Assembly (NCBI GenBank): GCA_036897485.1
Contig: JAYMTF010001715.1
Location: 1-21,707 of the forward strand
Source of the DNA: Pelargonium nanum
Lineage: Eukaryota; Streptophyta; Magnoliopsida; Geraniales; Geraniaceae
Direction: 5' to 3'
DNA: 21,707 nt
Positions within the stretch are counted from its first letter, which is position 1. Every line of letters starts with the position of its first letter. This document shows, piece after piece, positions 12,923 to 21,707 of this stretch. Position numbers and translations under genes: made by a program. Below the pieces are notes generated by a model that worked only from the letters and a program-made list of their open reading frames with translations, did not search any database and had not been told where the DNA came from.

Positions 12923-12987
12923 CACGTGGATACGGATCTAGTAGTAACGAGACGTTGGGCCTTAGGCCTGCTATTATAGGAAGCCCA
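12923..12987 (-). promoter_or_regulatory. Site II elements and G-box in the RPL5 promoter
   Basis: TTGGGCC at 12955-12961 and AGCCCA (TGGGCT on the gene strand) at 12982-12987 match the TGGGCY site II element bound by TCP factors. A CACGTG G-box core lies at 12923-12928. Site II plus telo-box is the standard architecture of plant ribosomal-protein promoters driving expression in dividing cells. The same interval could also serve the plus-strand F-box gene about 1 kb away. Confidence 0.65.
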
Positions 12988-12999
12988 ATAAGGTCTATT

Positions 13000-13960
13000 G
13001 AGTGGAGCTAGTAATCTGGACCCAAACTCGCGGAGACCCGGCCCGTAAAACTTTCGGGTTGGGTTTGGTCGGTTTTATCTTGTGAACATTCTGAACGGCC
13101 GGGCGAACCCGCACAATTAAACGCATTTTTGCGTTTGAAAACTGAAAATCAACCCAAAACCCGACCAACCCCGAAGTGCTTTTGGGTTAGGGTTCAACAA
13201 CTCGAAACCGGACCGAAACCCGATTTTCGAGCTTTTGAGTAGCCTTGGAAATGTTAATGTATAAGTTTTATGATAGAAAATTTATTAGTTATAGTTAAGT
13301 TTTGGATTTATGACAATAATGATACATGAATTTTACATAAGTTTTCATTTTTTTGTGTCACTTCATAAACAAAATTAAACCGACAACAAGGTCAAAATCT
13401 TACGACTGAGTTTTTTTGTTACTGGAAGAAAACTCGGTTTGTAAATTACGATTTAATTCAAAATTAAAAATGTTGTAAATTTGTTCATTTGTTAGGAGAT
13501 CGGCTAATTGTTTTGCACACACTCTGGCGCGGTCGTTGTGTCTGTAACAGGTTCTATTGGGTGGGTTGGGAATTATTATCCTATACCGATCACGAGTCTG
13601 TTATTCGTTGATTTGATTTCGTAATAAAGTTATTTACAATTCTCTAAAAAAACAAAAAGACATTTACCCTTATAAATTCAAATAAATCTCTTTTTCAAAA
13701 AAATAAATAAATTAATTGAATTAATAATTCCTCACCTAATTCATTTATCTCATTAAGTTAAATTTTAAATTATAAAATTCTCTTGGACTTGTTCCGATCT
13801 TCTTCTTCTTTTTTTTTTTTAAGTAAAAAAACAGTTCGATTCCTAATCAAACCCTAACAAGCCTTAGAAAATCAACAAATCGGAAATCCTATGAGCAAAC
13901 GTAAAACTTGTTTCCTTTTCTCTATTTAAGAGACCAAAAACCCCAATTTTGTGAGAAAAT
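13000..13960. other. Head-to-head intergenic region with a GGGTT fold-back tract
   Basis: This is the region between the divergent RPL5 and F-box genes. From about 13020 to 13230 it is GGGTT/AACCC-rich and folds back imperfectly: GGGTTTGGTCGGTTTT at 13061-13076 pairs with an AAAACCCGACCAACC-like arm at about 13156-13170. The rest is AT-rich, with an A/T tract near 13808-13820, and should include the F-box promoter and leader. No protein frame was found. Confidence 0.55.
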
Positions 13961-14004
13961 CGATTCTAAAATCTTGTGTTTGGTTGCTCAATTCGTGAAT
14001 TGAA

Positions 14005-15440
14005 ATGGAGAGAGCAAACTGGTCCTCAATTCCAGGTAAATTCTTGTGTTTGGTTGCTGAGAAAATCGATTTGGTGCAAGATTATGTTAATTTCAGTGTC
14101 GTGTGTCGTCATTGGTACTTTATTGCTAGTGATTTTCACCGTCGCACCAATAAATTCAATTATAAGATACCTTATTGTATCGTCCGAATTCGGAGAGAAT
14201 CAGATTCGGAGGAGGATTTTTATTCTCATTTCGCTTATGAATTCAATTCAAAATTTACGTTTCGCACCTACGATCCCAAAGTTAAGGAAAAGGAAATTGT
14301 GCTCGACTTGCCGGAACTTTCTAGAAGTAAGTGTTGGGGCTCCCGTTTTGGTTGGATGGTCACTTTTTGCCCTATTGATTTCCAATTCAGCCTCCTCGAA
14401 CCCTTTTCTAGAGAAACTCTTCCCCTACCCTCGCTTCGGACCTTAATCAAAATCGATGGGGCTAAGTACAATCCTTACAAGGCGTTTCTTATGGCCGATC
14501 CTGACATTTCGCTTCATAATTGCATTGTATTGCTCGTGGTCCATGTTGACAAAGAAGATTCTATATTGGCCTTTGCCAGGCCGGGTGATAATGTGTGGTC
14601 TAGCATCGACGGTCCTAGTGATTTGAATGACATCATCGTTTTTGAGGGTAATTACTACGGAGTTCGAAGAAACAGACACTACACTCCAGTTTTGGTCTTG
14701 ATTGAAATTGACCAACCTCACCCTCGAGCACTGGAAATTCCAATGGATAGAGATAATGAATACTCGAAATTTTCAGGGTCGAATATGACGGGCAAACTTA
14801 ATGTCAACTTTATTACTAAGAAATACCTTGTTGATTTGGATGGGGAACTCTGCTTGGTCATTCGATACGTTAGAAGTGGTCATGTAACTTTCCATTTTAG
14901 GATTTTCAAAATCCATTTGTCCACACATGAATGGACTCGAGTCATATCACTAGGCGATAGATGCTTGTTTGTCGGTAATAACTATACTTTCGCATGCAAG
15001 TCAAATTCTCGTTTAAGCTTGCAAGGCAACTTTAAAAATCCTCCTGATAATTTCACTAGTGATTGCGTATTTTATACTCAAGATGATGACTACACATTCC
15101 ACCCCCATAGCTATATGCATCCTAACAACATATTCAGGCTTGAAGTGGGAGGAAGTATTCGTCTCTCTCGCGCCGACGAAGGAATTTATCCAATTACGCC
15201 AATTGACTTATATGCAATTAGAAAGAGTACTATAACTACGTACCCACAACTTTGGGTCATGCGATCTCTACGGTAATTATCCATTGACATTTTGTTAAAT
15301 TGAGTTATTTAACTTTTATTTATACAATAATGCATTTTCATTGATTAGTTACTCTAATTCCATTCATGTCTTTTAGATTTCGAAGACTTGAACAAATTGA
15401 TGCTCCTCAAGAAGATGTAATGATAGTCGATCCTGAATGA
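14005..15440 (+). CDS. F-box protein with DUF295 (KIB1-4 type) domain, two exons
   Basis: F-box proteins bring substrates to SCF E3 ubiquitin ligases by binding SKP1/ASK through the N-terminal F-box. Here residues about 5-45 (WSSIPGKFLCLVAEKIDLVQDYVNFSVVCRHWYFIA) have the F-box pattern: Pro near the start, spaced Leu/Ile, then VCRHW. The remainder reads as the beta-rich DUF295 domain common in plant F-box/KIB proteins (FARPGDNVWSSIDG, VFEGNYYGV, YLVDLDGELCLVIRYV, FRIFKI…WTRVISLGDRCLFVGNNYTF). Exon 1 is 14005-15272. A GTAATT..TTTTAG intron leads to exon 2 at 15377-15440, replacing an in-intron stop and adding FRRLEQIDAPQEDVMIVDPE, 443 residues in all. Such genes form large, fast-evolving families, so the target cannot be inferred. 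No break is seen. The frame around the second exon is inferred from splice signals. Confidence 0.88.
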
Positions 15441-16126
15441 CAAAGAAATGTGCCAAAGACTTCAATCTTCCGTCTCCATCTCATAGTACACTTAGGGTCG
15501 AAAGGACGTTTGTTCATCATTTGTTAGTTTTGCAGTTTTATTTCTTTGATATTCAAATGTTACTACCATTGCTTGAGCTATGATCACTCATTGTTGCCGC
15601 ATTGGTAGTTTTTTTGTCAAGTGCATCAAGAACATCGTATTAAATAACAATCAAACATTGTTAAGATGATTTCATTTTCACATGCTTTGATGGCCTTAGC
15701 TACTTATATACACACAAAACTAGCTTTTGATCCCTTGCATTGCACGAGCATTAGAATTTAACAATGACAAATATTATTTATGTGATTAAAGGTACGGTGT
15801 GAGCTATTTGGATTTTTCAAGCGATCTATGCATTTCGATTTATGCAAAGCCTGTGTAGAAAGAGCACGGTTTCAAACTTTTAATATCTTGGATACATACA
15901 TGCACACACCTTAACTTTGATGCATATACCCAACAAAAGAATGAAGAACAAATCAATACAATTGTTAGCTATGATGGGCAAAACTCCACACCTACTTCAA
16001 AGAATTAAACTATTTTTCCCTTCGTTGTATACACGAGCACATGCTACGTGTAGTTCATCATCTCTCGCACACAAAAAAACTCGGTTCCGAGGATGTGTAC
16101 GTAATGCCGGTAAAAGATTAATCATA
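15441..16126. other. 3' flank between convergent genes, no gene seen
   Basis: The left part should be the F-box gene's 3' untranslated region and the right part that of the minus-strand GPN3 gene. A frame running through 15917-16243 on the plus strand is antisense to the last GPN3 exon and has no protein-like character. No repeats of note were seen. Confidence 0.6.
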
Positions 16127-19100
16127 TTAATAGGCATCGCAATCATCGTCTGGATCAAAATCTTTGATCTTCACATCTGCATCTTCCCCGTATTGAATGC
16201 TGTTGTCGATTTCAGCCAATACGTATCTTATGCTGCAAAATGATAGTAATGCAACATTATGGAAACTGATAACGACGAGAGACAAAACGAAGTGAAGGTG
16301 AAAACGTAGATCTTCATTGTGAAACTAAGTGATTGGTTACTAAATGCCCTTGTTGGCATATAAACTTGGTAAAATCAGCACACGACCTCCCCTTCCCCGC
16401 CTTGTTTTGATTGGTAGCGTGGAGGCTAGGTTGGATAATACAAACAAAGCCTAGGAGGTCGACACAGAATCATACAACTGGTTAAATTTCAAGGACATGA
16501 ACTGCGCTAGAGCTGACAATTCGGGTTTCGGGCTGAAATGACCTAAAAATTAATCGGCCCTGTTTTATGCAAAAATGTGGGTTGGATTTTGGGTGTTGGG
16601 GGTTCGGGTCAAAATTGTCATCTCTTAACTGCATTTAGATCAATACCGAAATTGAAGCGCATTCTAGTAGTTCATTAGAAGAAGTTTATGCATCCTTATT
16701 TTCCGTACTTTTGGATATATTGAAATGCCAAATGACCTTGATCGGGAATGAAGCAAGTAAACAATAATTATTCGAGTAAGGATTAGATTGTTGAAGTTGG
16801 ATATACGAGTCTATAGCATGGTTGTGATGAGTTCTTGGGACTCTTAATTATTCACATCTCAATGCAATGTTGAGGCATTTAAATTAAGTTCATCTACCGT
16901 ATATGGTCAGCATTAGCGCTTCTGTAGGAGAGAAAGAGAGAGTACCTGCTTTGCTTTCGCAAATCGAGTGGCACAAAACTCACCATGCTATATTGATCAA
17001 CCTACAAGTTATGAAAACCATCAGAAGCAATCCAGCCAATCCCAATTATTAACGAACAGACAACAGCAATAACAACAACCAAGCCATTTCCCGAACAATG
17101 AATCCATTAACAGCTTCTAATGATTATAGAAAAGAGAACTACAGTTTGGTACCTTCAAATTAAAAATAGTGATTTATTTGGGCAATTCACTTGCAAGTAT
17201 CAACACAATCTTGAGAACACCATCTCTTGCTAAGCTACTTTGTTGATAAAACTATTAGGAACTACATTTTCGGGTTTGAGCTGATAATTTACTCACCAGT
17301 TCCATTAAAGCTTTATTGAGCTTTTCAAACTGAGGAGCCATCCGTTGATTCAACTCTGACAACAAAAATCGAGGTTCCGGAGTCAAGTAACTGCAAACAG
17401 AATAAAAAACAAAGTAGAATATCAGGATATGTAAAATAGGTGTAGACGAGAAGGAGAAGAACGGATACAAAACAAAAGTTTAGATGGGGCTTACTCTTCA
17501 ATGTCCCTTTTTTTCATCACGAGATCCATCTTTGAGAGGATGTTAATATGGGGCAATTCCAGCTGTACCATAGCAGAAAGAGACGCCATACATCCACTTA
17601 TAAATTTGGTCACGTCTGTCATGAACTGGAACGAAGAATTCGGGAATTTTCAATTACCAAATAGAAACGGTGGAAATGATGATGCAATCAAAGAAGGAAA
17701 GGCGTAAATTAGTAAGGTAACGAATTGTACACACCTGTGAATCAAGCAAGTACACTACGCAGACATTGAAGTTATTACGCTTCAAATGCTCCACAAAGTT
17801 CCGAAGCACTGGTACATGCGAAAAGAGTTCTATCTGACCTACACATTAAGTAATCAAAGGTTACAACATAGGGATCGATGAAGAAATTTCTGTCAAGGAA
17901 AGATACATTAGATATGTACATAGACGGTGAACCTTGATACCAACTAAATACTAAGTTTTCACGAGCCTTAGCATTTTAATAAGTCAAACCAGCTTATCAA
18001 AGAGATCGTTTTACGTTTTTTCTATTAGCCAACAATTGAACTATAAGTTCTAGCAACTTCATTTCACGATAAGTGAGATAACCATTAAAATTAGGTCAAA
18101 TGAACCACCGATGCATGCATATCAATCCTATTTTAGCGTCTTTATTACTCCTTCCGTCCAAAAAATGAGTGTCTTCTTTCTCTTAAATTTTTGTCCCAAA
18201 ATCAGCGTAAACTTTCACTTTTTGGTTAGTTATGCATGAATTACCAACAATATCACTAAGATAATTTAGTTTCGACCCATTGATTTTGTTACACTTATAG
18301 TAAGAACAGGTGGGGGTATAAGGGGTAAAGTGCAACCCAAACTTATCTTTATTTTACAAAAATAGAAAAGTAGACACTCATTTTGGGACGGATAAAACAC
18401 ACCTAACAAGTACAAAGTGTCACCGAAAGTGACATCCTCAAAAAAAGCAATTTAAAGGATTAACGAGTTGTCATCATCACATGTACCATTACTTGTTCCA
18501 CGAGTCTTGAGATACGTCAATAAAGCAAATAAGTACTGAGTCCAAATTCTAATTCTACATTATAAACATACGGTAGAAAATCACGAGCATGGTTACCTGG
18601 GCAATCAAAAACCAAGTAGTCATCGTCCAAGTAGTTGTCAAGCTCTTCAGTCAACCAATTATCCAAGTTTTCTTCGAGATGCCTTGGCATATGAATTAAG
18701 GCCAACCGTTTTCAGATTAGCGAAAAAGAATGAGCTACCGCATAAGTGTTTGCTATCAATATCATATAGTCCCCAGTAAAATACTTAGCAACATTGTCTC
18801 TTTGAGCAAAACACAATGTTCTACACATCTAAGCTAAAATAAGGATACTCCATGCAATACATGAGACCGCCATTGGGACCTAATCCGAGCTCTTCCATGA
18901 CATCATCCAAGGAAATCAGCTCCCTAATATCTGCAAAGCCAAAGAAACGCAATGACTACATGAACCAGTTGACCTTGCAATGAAATGAAGCAACAACCGA
19001 ACTCTACTAACCCATGGCCACGGGATAGTCGAAATTCTCAGCAGCAGGATCAAGGTTCACAACATGTATTGTCCTCCGCATTGTCTCACAATGCTGGTAC

Positions 19101-19545
19101 AAGCTAGAGCAGTAAGTGGACTGATCGGAAACAAACCCACACAACAAAATAATCATCAGAATCACTCTATGACATCATTTTAACAAAGAGCGCGACTCAA
19201 CCTCAAAGCACGTGCCCACAAATTCATTGGGGCGGTTACATGTAACGAGCCATACTCTCATTGGATTGGCTCAATCTCAGCCATTAATTCACTGCCCAAG
19301 ATTCTTTTTTTCTTTAATAATCAAATATCAAGTAGCATCCTAACTTTAGACAATTGCTACCTTTGGATACAAAATGTGACCAAAAAATCATAATCCAAAT
19401 ACGAACAACGAGAATCTCATTCCCATTCTGATTCTTGATTCTATGAACAAAAATGCTAATCCAAACACTACAAAGAACTGAAAATTATTAAAGTAATCAC
19501 CTTTCCACTGCCTGCAGGACCAATAACAAGCTGAGCATAACCCAT
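16127..19545 (-). CDS. GPN3: GPN-loop GTPase 3, nine coding exons
   Basis: GPN-loop GTPases act as dimers in the cytoplasm; GPN3, with GPN1, is needed for assembly and nuclear import of RNA polymerase II. The coding exons in transcription order are 19545-19501, 19120-19012, 18930-18849, 18682-18597, 17838-17735, 17625-17495, 17390-17297, 17001-16946 and 16232-16127. All are GT..AG with closing phases, giving 270 residues. Visible motifs are the P-loop GPAGSGKST (9-17), [10 protein letters not shown] (39-48), the diagnostic Gly-Pro-Asn loop (69-71, GPNGGLMY), the G3-like DCPGQIE (105-111) and the G4-like SKMD (173-176). The tail is acidic ([11 protein letters not shown]). Length matches the GPN3 family and no key residue is missing. 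GPN2 is the main alternative, but GPN2 is usually longer. The intron between exons 4 and 5 carries a Stowaway copy; the last intron carries a hAT-type MITE. Confidence 0.95.
16508..16626. mobile_element. 119-bp hAT-type MITE in the last GPN3 intron
   Basis: The ends are near-inverted repeats: TAGAGCTGACAATT at the left and AATTGTCATCTCTT at the right, 12 of 14 positions pairing. They are flanked by AACTGCGC (16500-16507) and AACTGCAT (16627-16634), an 8-bp target duplication with two changes. TAGnG-type ends and an 8-bp duplication are hAT hallmarks. The interior is GGGTT/GGGTC-rich. There is no coding capacity. Confidence 0.78.
18148..18397 (+). mobile_element. Stowaway-type MITE, copy 2
   Basis: The element opens with CTCCTTCCGTCC right after TA and ends with the inverted counterpart TTTTGGGACGGATAAAA, about 250 bp later. 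The left and right interiors align along their length with the copy at 3548-3799 (GTCCCAAAAT, CACTTTTTGGTTAGTTATG, a TGGGGTATA-like segment, a CAACCC-rich segment). It lies in an intron of GPN3. The last bases of the right terminus have drifted from the GGGAG consensus, so this copy is clearly old. Confidence 0.85.
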
Positions 19546-19553
19546 AAAAGTTC

Positions 19554-19868
19554 CTAAACCAGCTTCTGCAACACAATCAACACAAGCAGATGAAACAGAA
19601 GATCCTCAAAGAAGCAACAATGGCCACAGAAACATAAGCACAGCACCAAACCCCCAAAGCAAACAACAAAGTCAGCCCATCAGATAGAGCCATAAACACA
19701 TCACAATCAATCCAGAGCTAATTATCTGCTGCTTTTTTCTCTCTCAGGAATTTCGTCGAACAGCTTGTGGGCTTAAATAAAATTATAAAACCCAGATTTA
19801 TTTCCAGCTAAAGCTCTGGTTTTTGAGAAGAGAAAGATTGTCTGCGACGTGGGATTTGAAGATTTTAC
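19554..19868 (-). other. Putative 5' UTR intron of GPN3
   Basis: On the gene strand a donor ATAAG|GTAAAATC at 19868 and an acceptor GGTTTAG|GAAC at 19554 bracket 315 bases ending eight bases before the ATG. An alternative donor, GGTGAGTCC, lies near 19940. The interval contains no protein-like frame. Inferred from splice consensus only. Confidence 0.5.
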
Positions 19869-19939
19869 CTTATATTTAATGATTCGATGCTAAAAGTGCG
19901 GTTTTTGGTAGTTGGAGACGACGAAACGAGACCAGGACT

Positions 19940-20559
19940 CACCGAACCAAACTGGGTGGGGTATAAAATTATCAATATTATTGGGCACGCCACGCGCTTT
20001 AATTTGTCAATTTATTAAAGTATATGGCACACGTTGTAATTACCAAAAATATTTAATTCGTGTTTTCCATGGTACATTTAGGAGGACAAAATAATAAAGA
20101 TTTTTTTTTTTCATTTTGTTTCAAATTGATATTTAATTTAATACTCAAAATAATCATAACGTTTTTCATAACCGTGCAAGTAAGATGACACACACATATA
20201 TATATATACACACAATATGATGACATGATGTTTGTTGCAATTGTCGTAACATCTTATCAACAATATTGTTTTATTTTTTCATAAAATATGATATCGTCCT
20301 TTCGAATTTGCGTAGTGTATGTCATTTGTTTTATTAGCTTGAGTTTAGTTATTATCACGGGAACGTCACATCATCATGTTTTTCTAACAACGTCACCCCA
20401 ACTAAATTTATAGATAAAATCTCGAACTTGCACGAGCATGACCAAAACAAACCCGATATAGTAATTCAATATATGACATATGATCTAACTTTTTTGTTAT
20501 TTTCAAAATAGTCATTTTATTTTATTTTAATTTTTTTAGAGTAACCATATCATTTATTA
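19940..20559. other. AT-rich intergenic stretch, no gene seen
   Basis: The left end is the probable GPN3 promoter. A (CA)n(TA)n microsatellite lies at about 20188-20214 and a T tract at 20100-20110. No coding exon or complete transposon was seen. Confidence 0.6.
20188..20214. repeat. CA/TA microsatellite
   Basis: ACACACACATATATATATAT-type alternation, ending again in ACACACAA. Ordinary simple-sequence repeat. Confidence 0.85.
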
Positions 20560-21298
20560 TTAAGCAAAATCATCATCCAGCAAAGAACCCACAAAAGACG
20601 GGTCCGCAAAGCCAACCCACGTCAAAGTACCAAACACCGAATCCGAGGACCTAGATAAAGCATGGGCAACTCGGTTCGCAGACCGACTAACATGAACAAA
20701 ATCTATTCTAAGAAAATGCTCAGACAACTCACAAATATCTGAGATTATCAGATCAAAGGCACTGGTGTCACCCTCCCCTCCAGTCTGGATTGCTGAAATA
20801 ACTGATGTTGCATCACACTCGATAATCACATCGAGCCAACCTCTATCAAACACCCACCGCATCGCTTCTCTAATCGCAAGAGCTTCCACCTCTCGAACCG
20901 AGTAAGAACCGGACCAAGACCTCCGGCCTCTACCACAACAGTGACCCGAAAAATTCCGAATGATCCAACCTGCACCTACCTTTCTTGACTCCTCAAAGAT
21001 AGCCGCATCGGTATTTATTATTAATCGACCCCTCTCCGGACTGTGCCATCTTTGAGCAATCTGTTATGGCCATTATTATCATCAGCACCGGCCGGCTCAA
21101 CACCTACACGAGAGCCCGCCACCTCAGCCGGACTATCCGACACCGCTGCCCGCCAACCCAGTCTAACAGTAGACGCCATGGCCATCACATCATGAGCTTC
21201 TGACCATAAGTTACTCCACACCCCCTGATTCCGTGAAGTCCATAGAGCCCATGCCATATACAAACATTTTGCCATCTCCTCTGTGCTACATCGCCGGA
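20560..21298 (-). pseudogene. RNase H-like (RVT_3) C-terminal remnant of a plant LINE
   Basis: Reading on the minus strand, the left part (about 21040-20560) encodes a plant-type RNase H domain: RWHSPERGRLIINTDAAIF with the first catalytic Asp, GAGWIIRN, EVEALAIREAM with the Glu, DVIIECDA with the second Asp, and the final helix FVHVSRSANRVAHALSR. The frame ends in a normal stop at 20560. The part further right (about 21290-21070) encodes, in a different frame, the linker usually found between the zinc-knuckle (zf-RVT) and RNase H domains (STEEMAKCLYMAWALWTSRNQGVW). A frameshift near 21045-21070 therefore separates them, with a stop in the RNase H frame just upstream. The reverse transcriptase is absent; the sequence is cut at 21299 by a CACTA end. 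It belongs to the LINE/RVT_3 group and is non-functional here. Confidence 0.82.
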
Positions 21299-21707
21299 CA
21301 CTACAAGAATTTGGCTTATCAGCAACGGAATTTTCCGTCGCTGACGGACTAAATTCCGTCACAGATTGGAATCAGCGACGGAATGGATTCCATCGCTAAA
21401 TTGACAGTCGCTGATGGTCAGCGACGGTTTGACCGGAATTTGACCGGGTTTGACCCGTTTCTGACACGGATTTGTGCCGTTTTTGACCCGATTTGGCCAC
21501 GTTTTGTGCCGTTTTTTACCAGATTTGGCAGCTTTTTTGACCCGGTTTTGAGGCGTTTTTGTGTCGTTTTTTACGTGGTTTTGAGCCGATTTGGAGGCGT
21601 TTTTATCCCTGTTTTGACCCGATTTTTCACCTTTTTTGGCCCAAATTTATTATTTTCTATAAATCCAAGAATATTTTCTATAAAAATTTGTACAGATGGA
21701 GAACCAA
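21299..21707. mobile_element. Terminal part of a CACTA (En/Spm) transposon, running off the window
   Basis: The boundary is CACTACAAGAA at 21299, the canonical CACTA terminal inverted repeat, preceded by GGA, the candidate 3-bp target copy. The next 130 bases contain many direct and inverted copies of a CAGCGACGGAAT/ATTCCGTCGCTG motif, as in the subterminal regions where the CACTA transposase binds. From about 21420 on, a degenerate short tandem pattern of TTTGACCCG/TTTTTGnnCCG-like units follows. The other end and any transposase lie outside the window, so autonomy cannot be judged. Confidence 0.85.

Noticed and set aside
13976-14446. 156-residue plus-strand frame overlapping the F-box start
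   Set aside because: It starts at GTG and is a shifted reading of the F-box coding sequence.
15917-16243. 108-residue plus-strand frame
   Set aside because: Antisense to the last GPN3 exon and its 3' flank; no protein-like features beyond chance hydrophobicity.
16378-16465. Possible small inverted-repeat element (CGACCTCC … GGAGGTCG) in the last GPN3 intron
   Set aside because: Only 8 bases pair, and no target duplication or recognised terminus was found.

Overview
The window is nuclear DNA of a flowering plant, most likely a eudicot. It has short exons separated by AT-rich GT..AG introns, five gene loci in about 21 kb, Stowaway and hAT-type MITEs, a CACTA end and a LINE remnant. I could not fix the genus. 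An F-box/DUF295 gene and a GGGTT-rich repeat habit are compatible with Caryophyllales, but that is only a weak guess.

Layout, left to right. 1-1668: intergenic, with GGGTT-rich tracts and a short tail like those of RTE LINEs or Au-type SINEs. 1669-4706 (minus): complete six-exon ESCRT-III gene SNF7/VPS32, with a Stowaway MITE in its first coding intron. 4960-6631: intergenic, with a tRNA-derived SINE at about 6290-6436. 6632-8472 (plus): an unrecognised spliced locus ending in a small Cys-pair (zinc-ribbon-like) protein. It is marked by tandem duplication at several scales, including a duplicated exon with its splice sites, and is followed by a degenerate minisatellite. 9665-12724 (minus): complete nine-exon ribosomal protein L5 (uL18) gene whose first coding exon is only the ATG, with a telo-box and site II promoter elements. 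14005-15440 (plus): two-exon F-box/DUF295 gene, head to head with RPL5. 16127-19545 (minus): complete nine-exon GPN-loop GTPase 3 gene, with a second Stowaway copy in one intron and a 119-bp hAT-type MITE with an 8-bp target duplication in another. 20560-21298 (minus): frameshifted RNase H-like end of a LINE. It is cut at 21299 by the terminus of a CACTA transposon, which runs off the right edge.

The three conserved genes are housekeeping functions (endosomal sorting, 5S RNP/60S assembly, RNA polymerase assembly) with no obvious joint pathway; their order looks like ordinary plant gene neighbourhood. I re-derived exon borders by hand from splice consensus and reading-frame continuity. For SNF7, RPL5 and GPN3 every exon phase closes, giving 218, 301 and 270 residues. 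I found no convincing new defence or biosynthetic system. The most unusual part is the duplication-built orphan locus at 6.6-8.9 kb.
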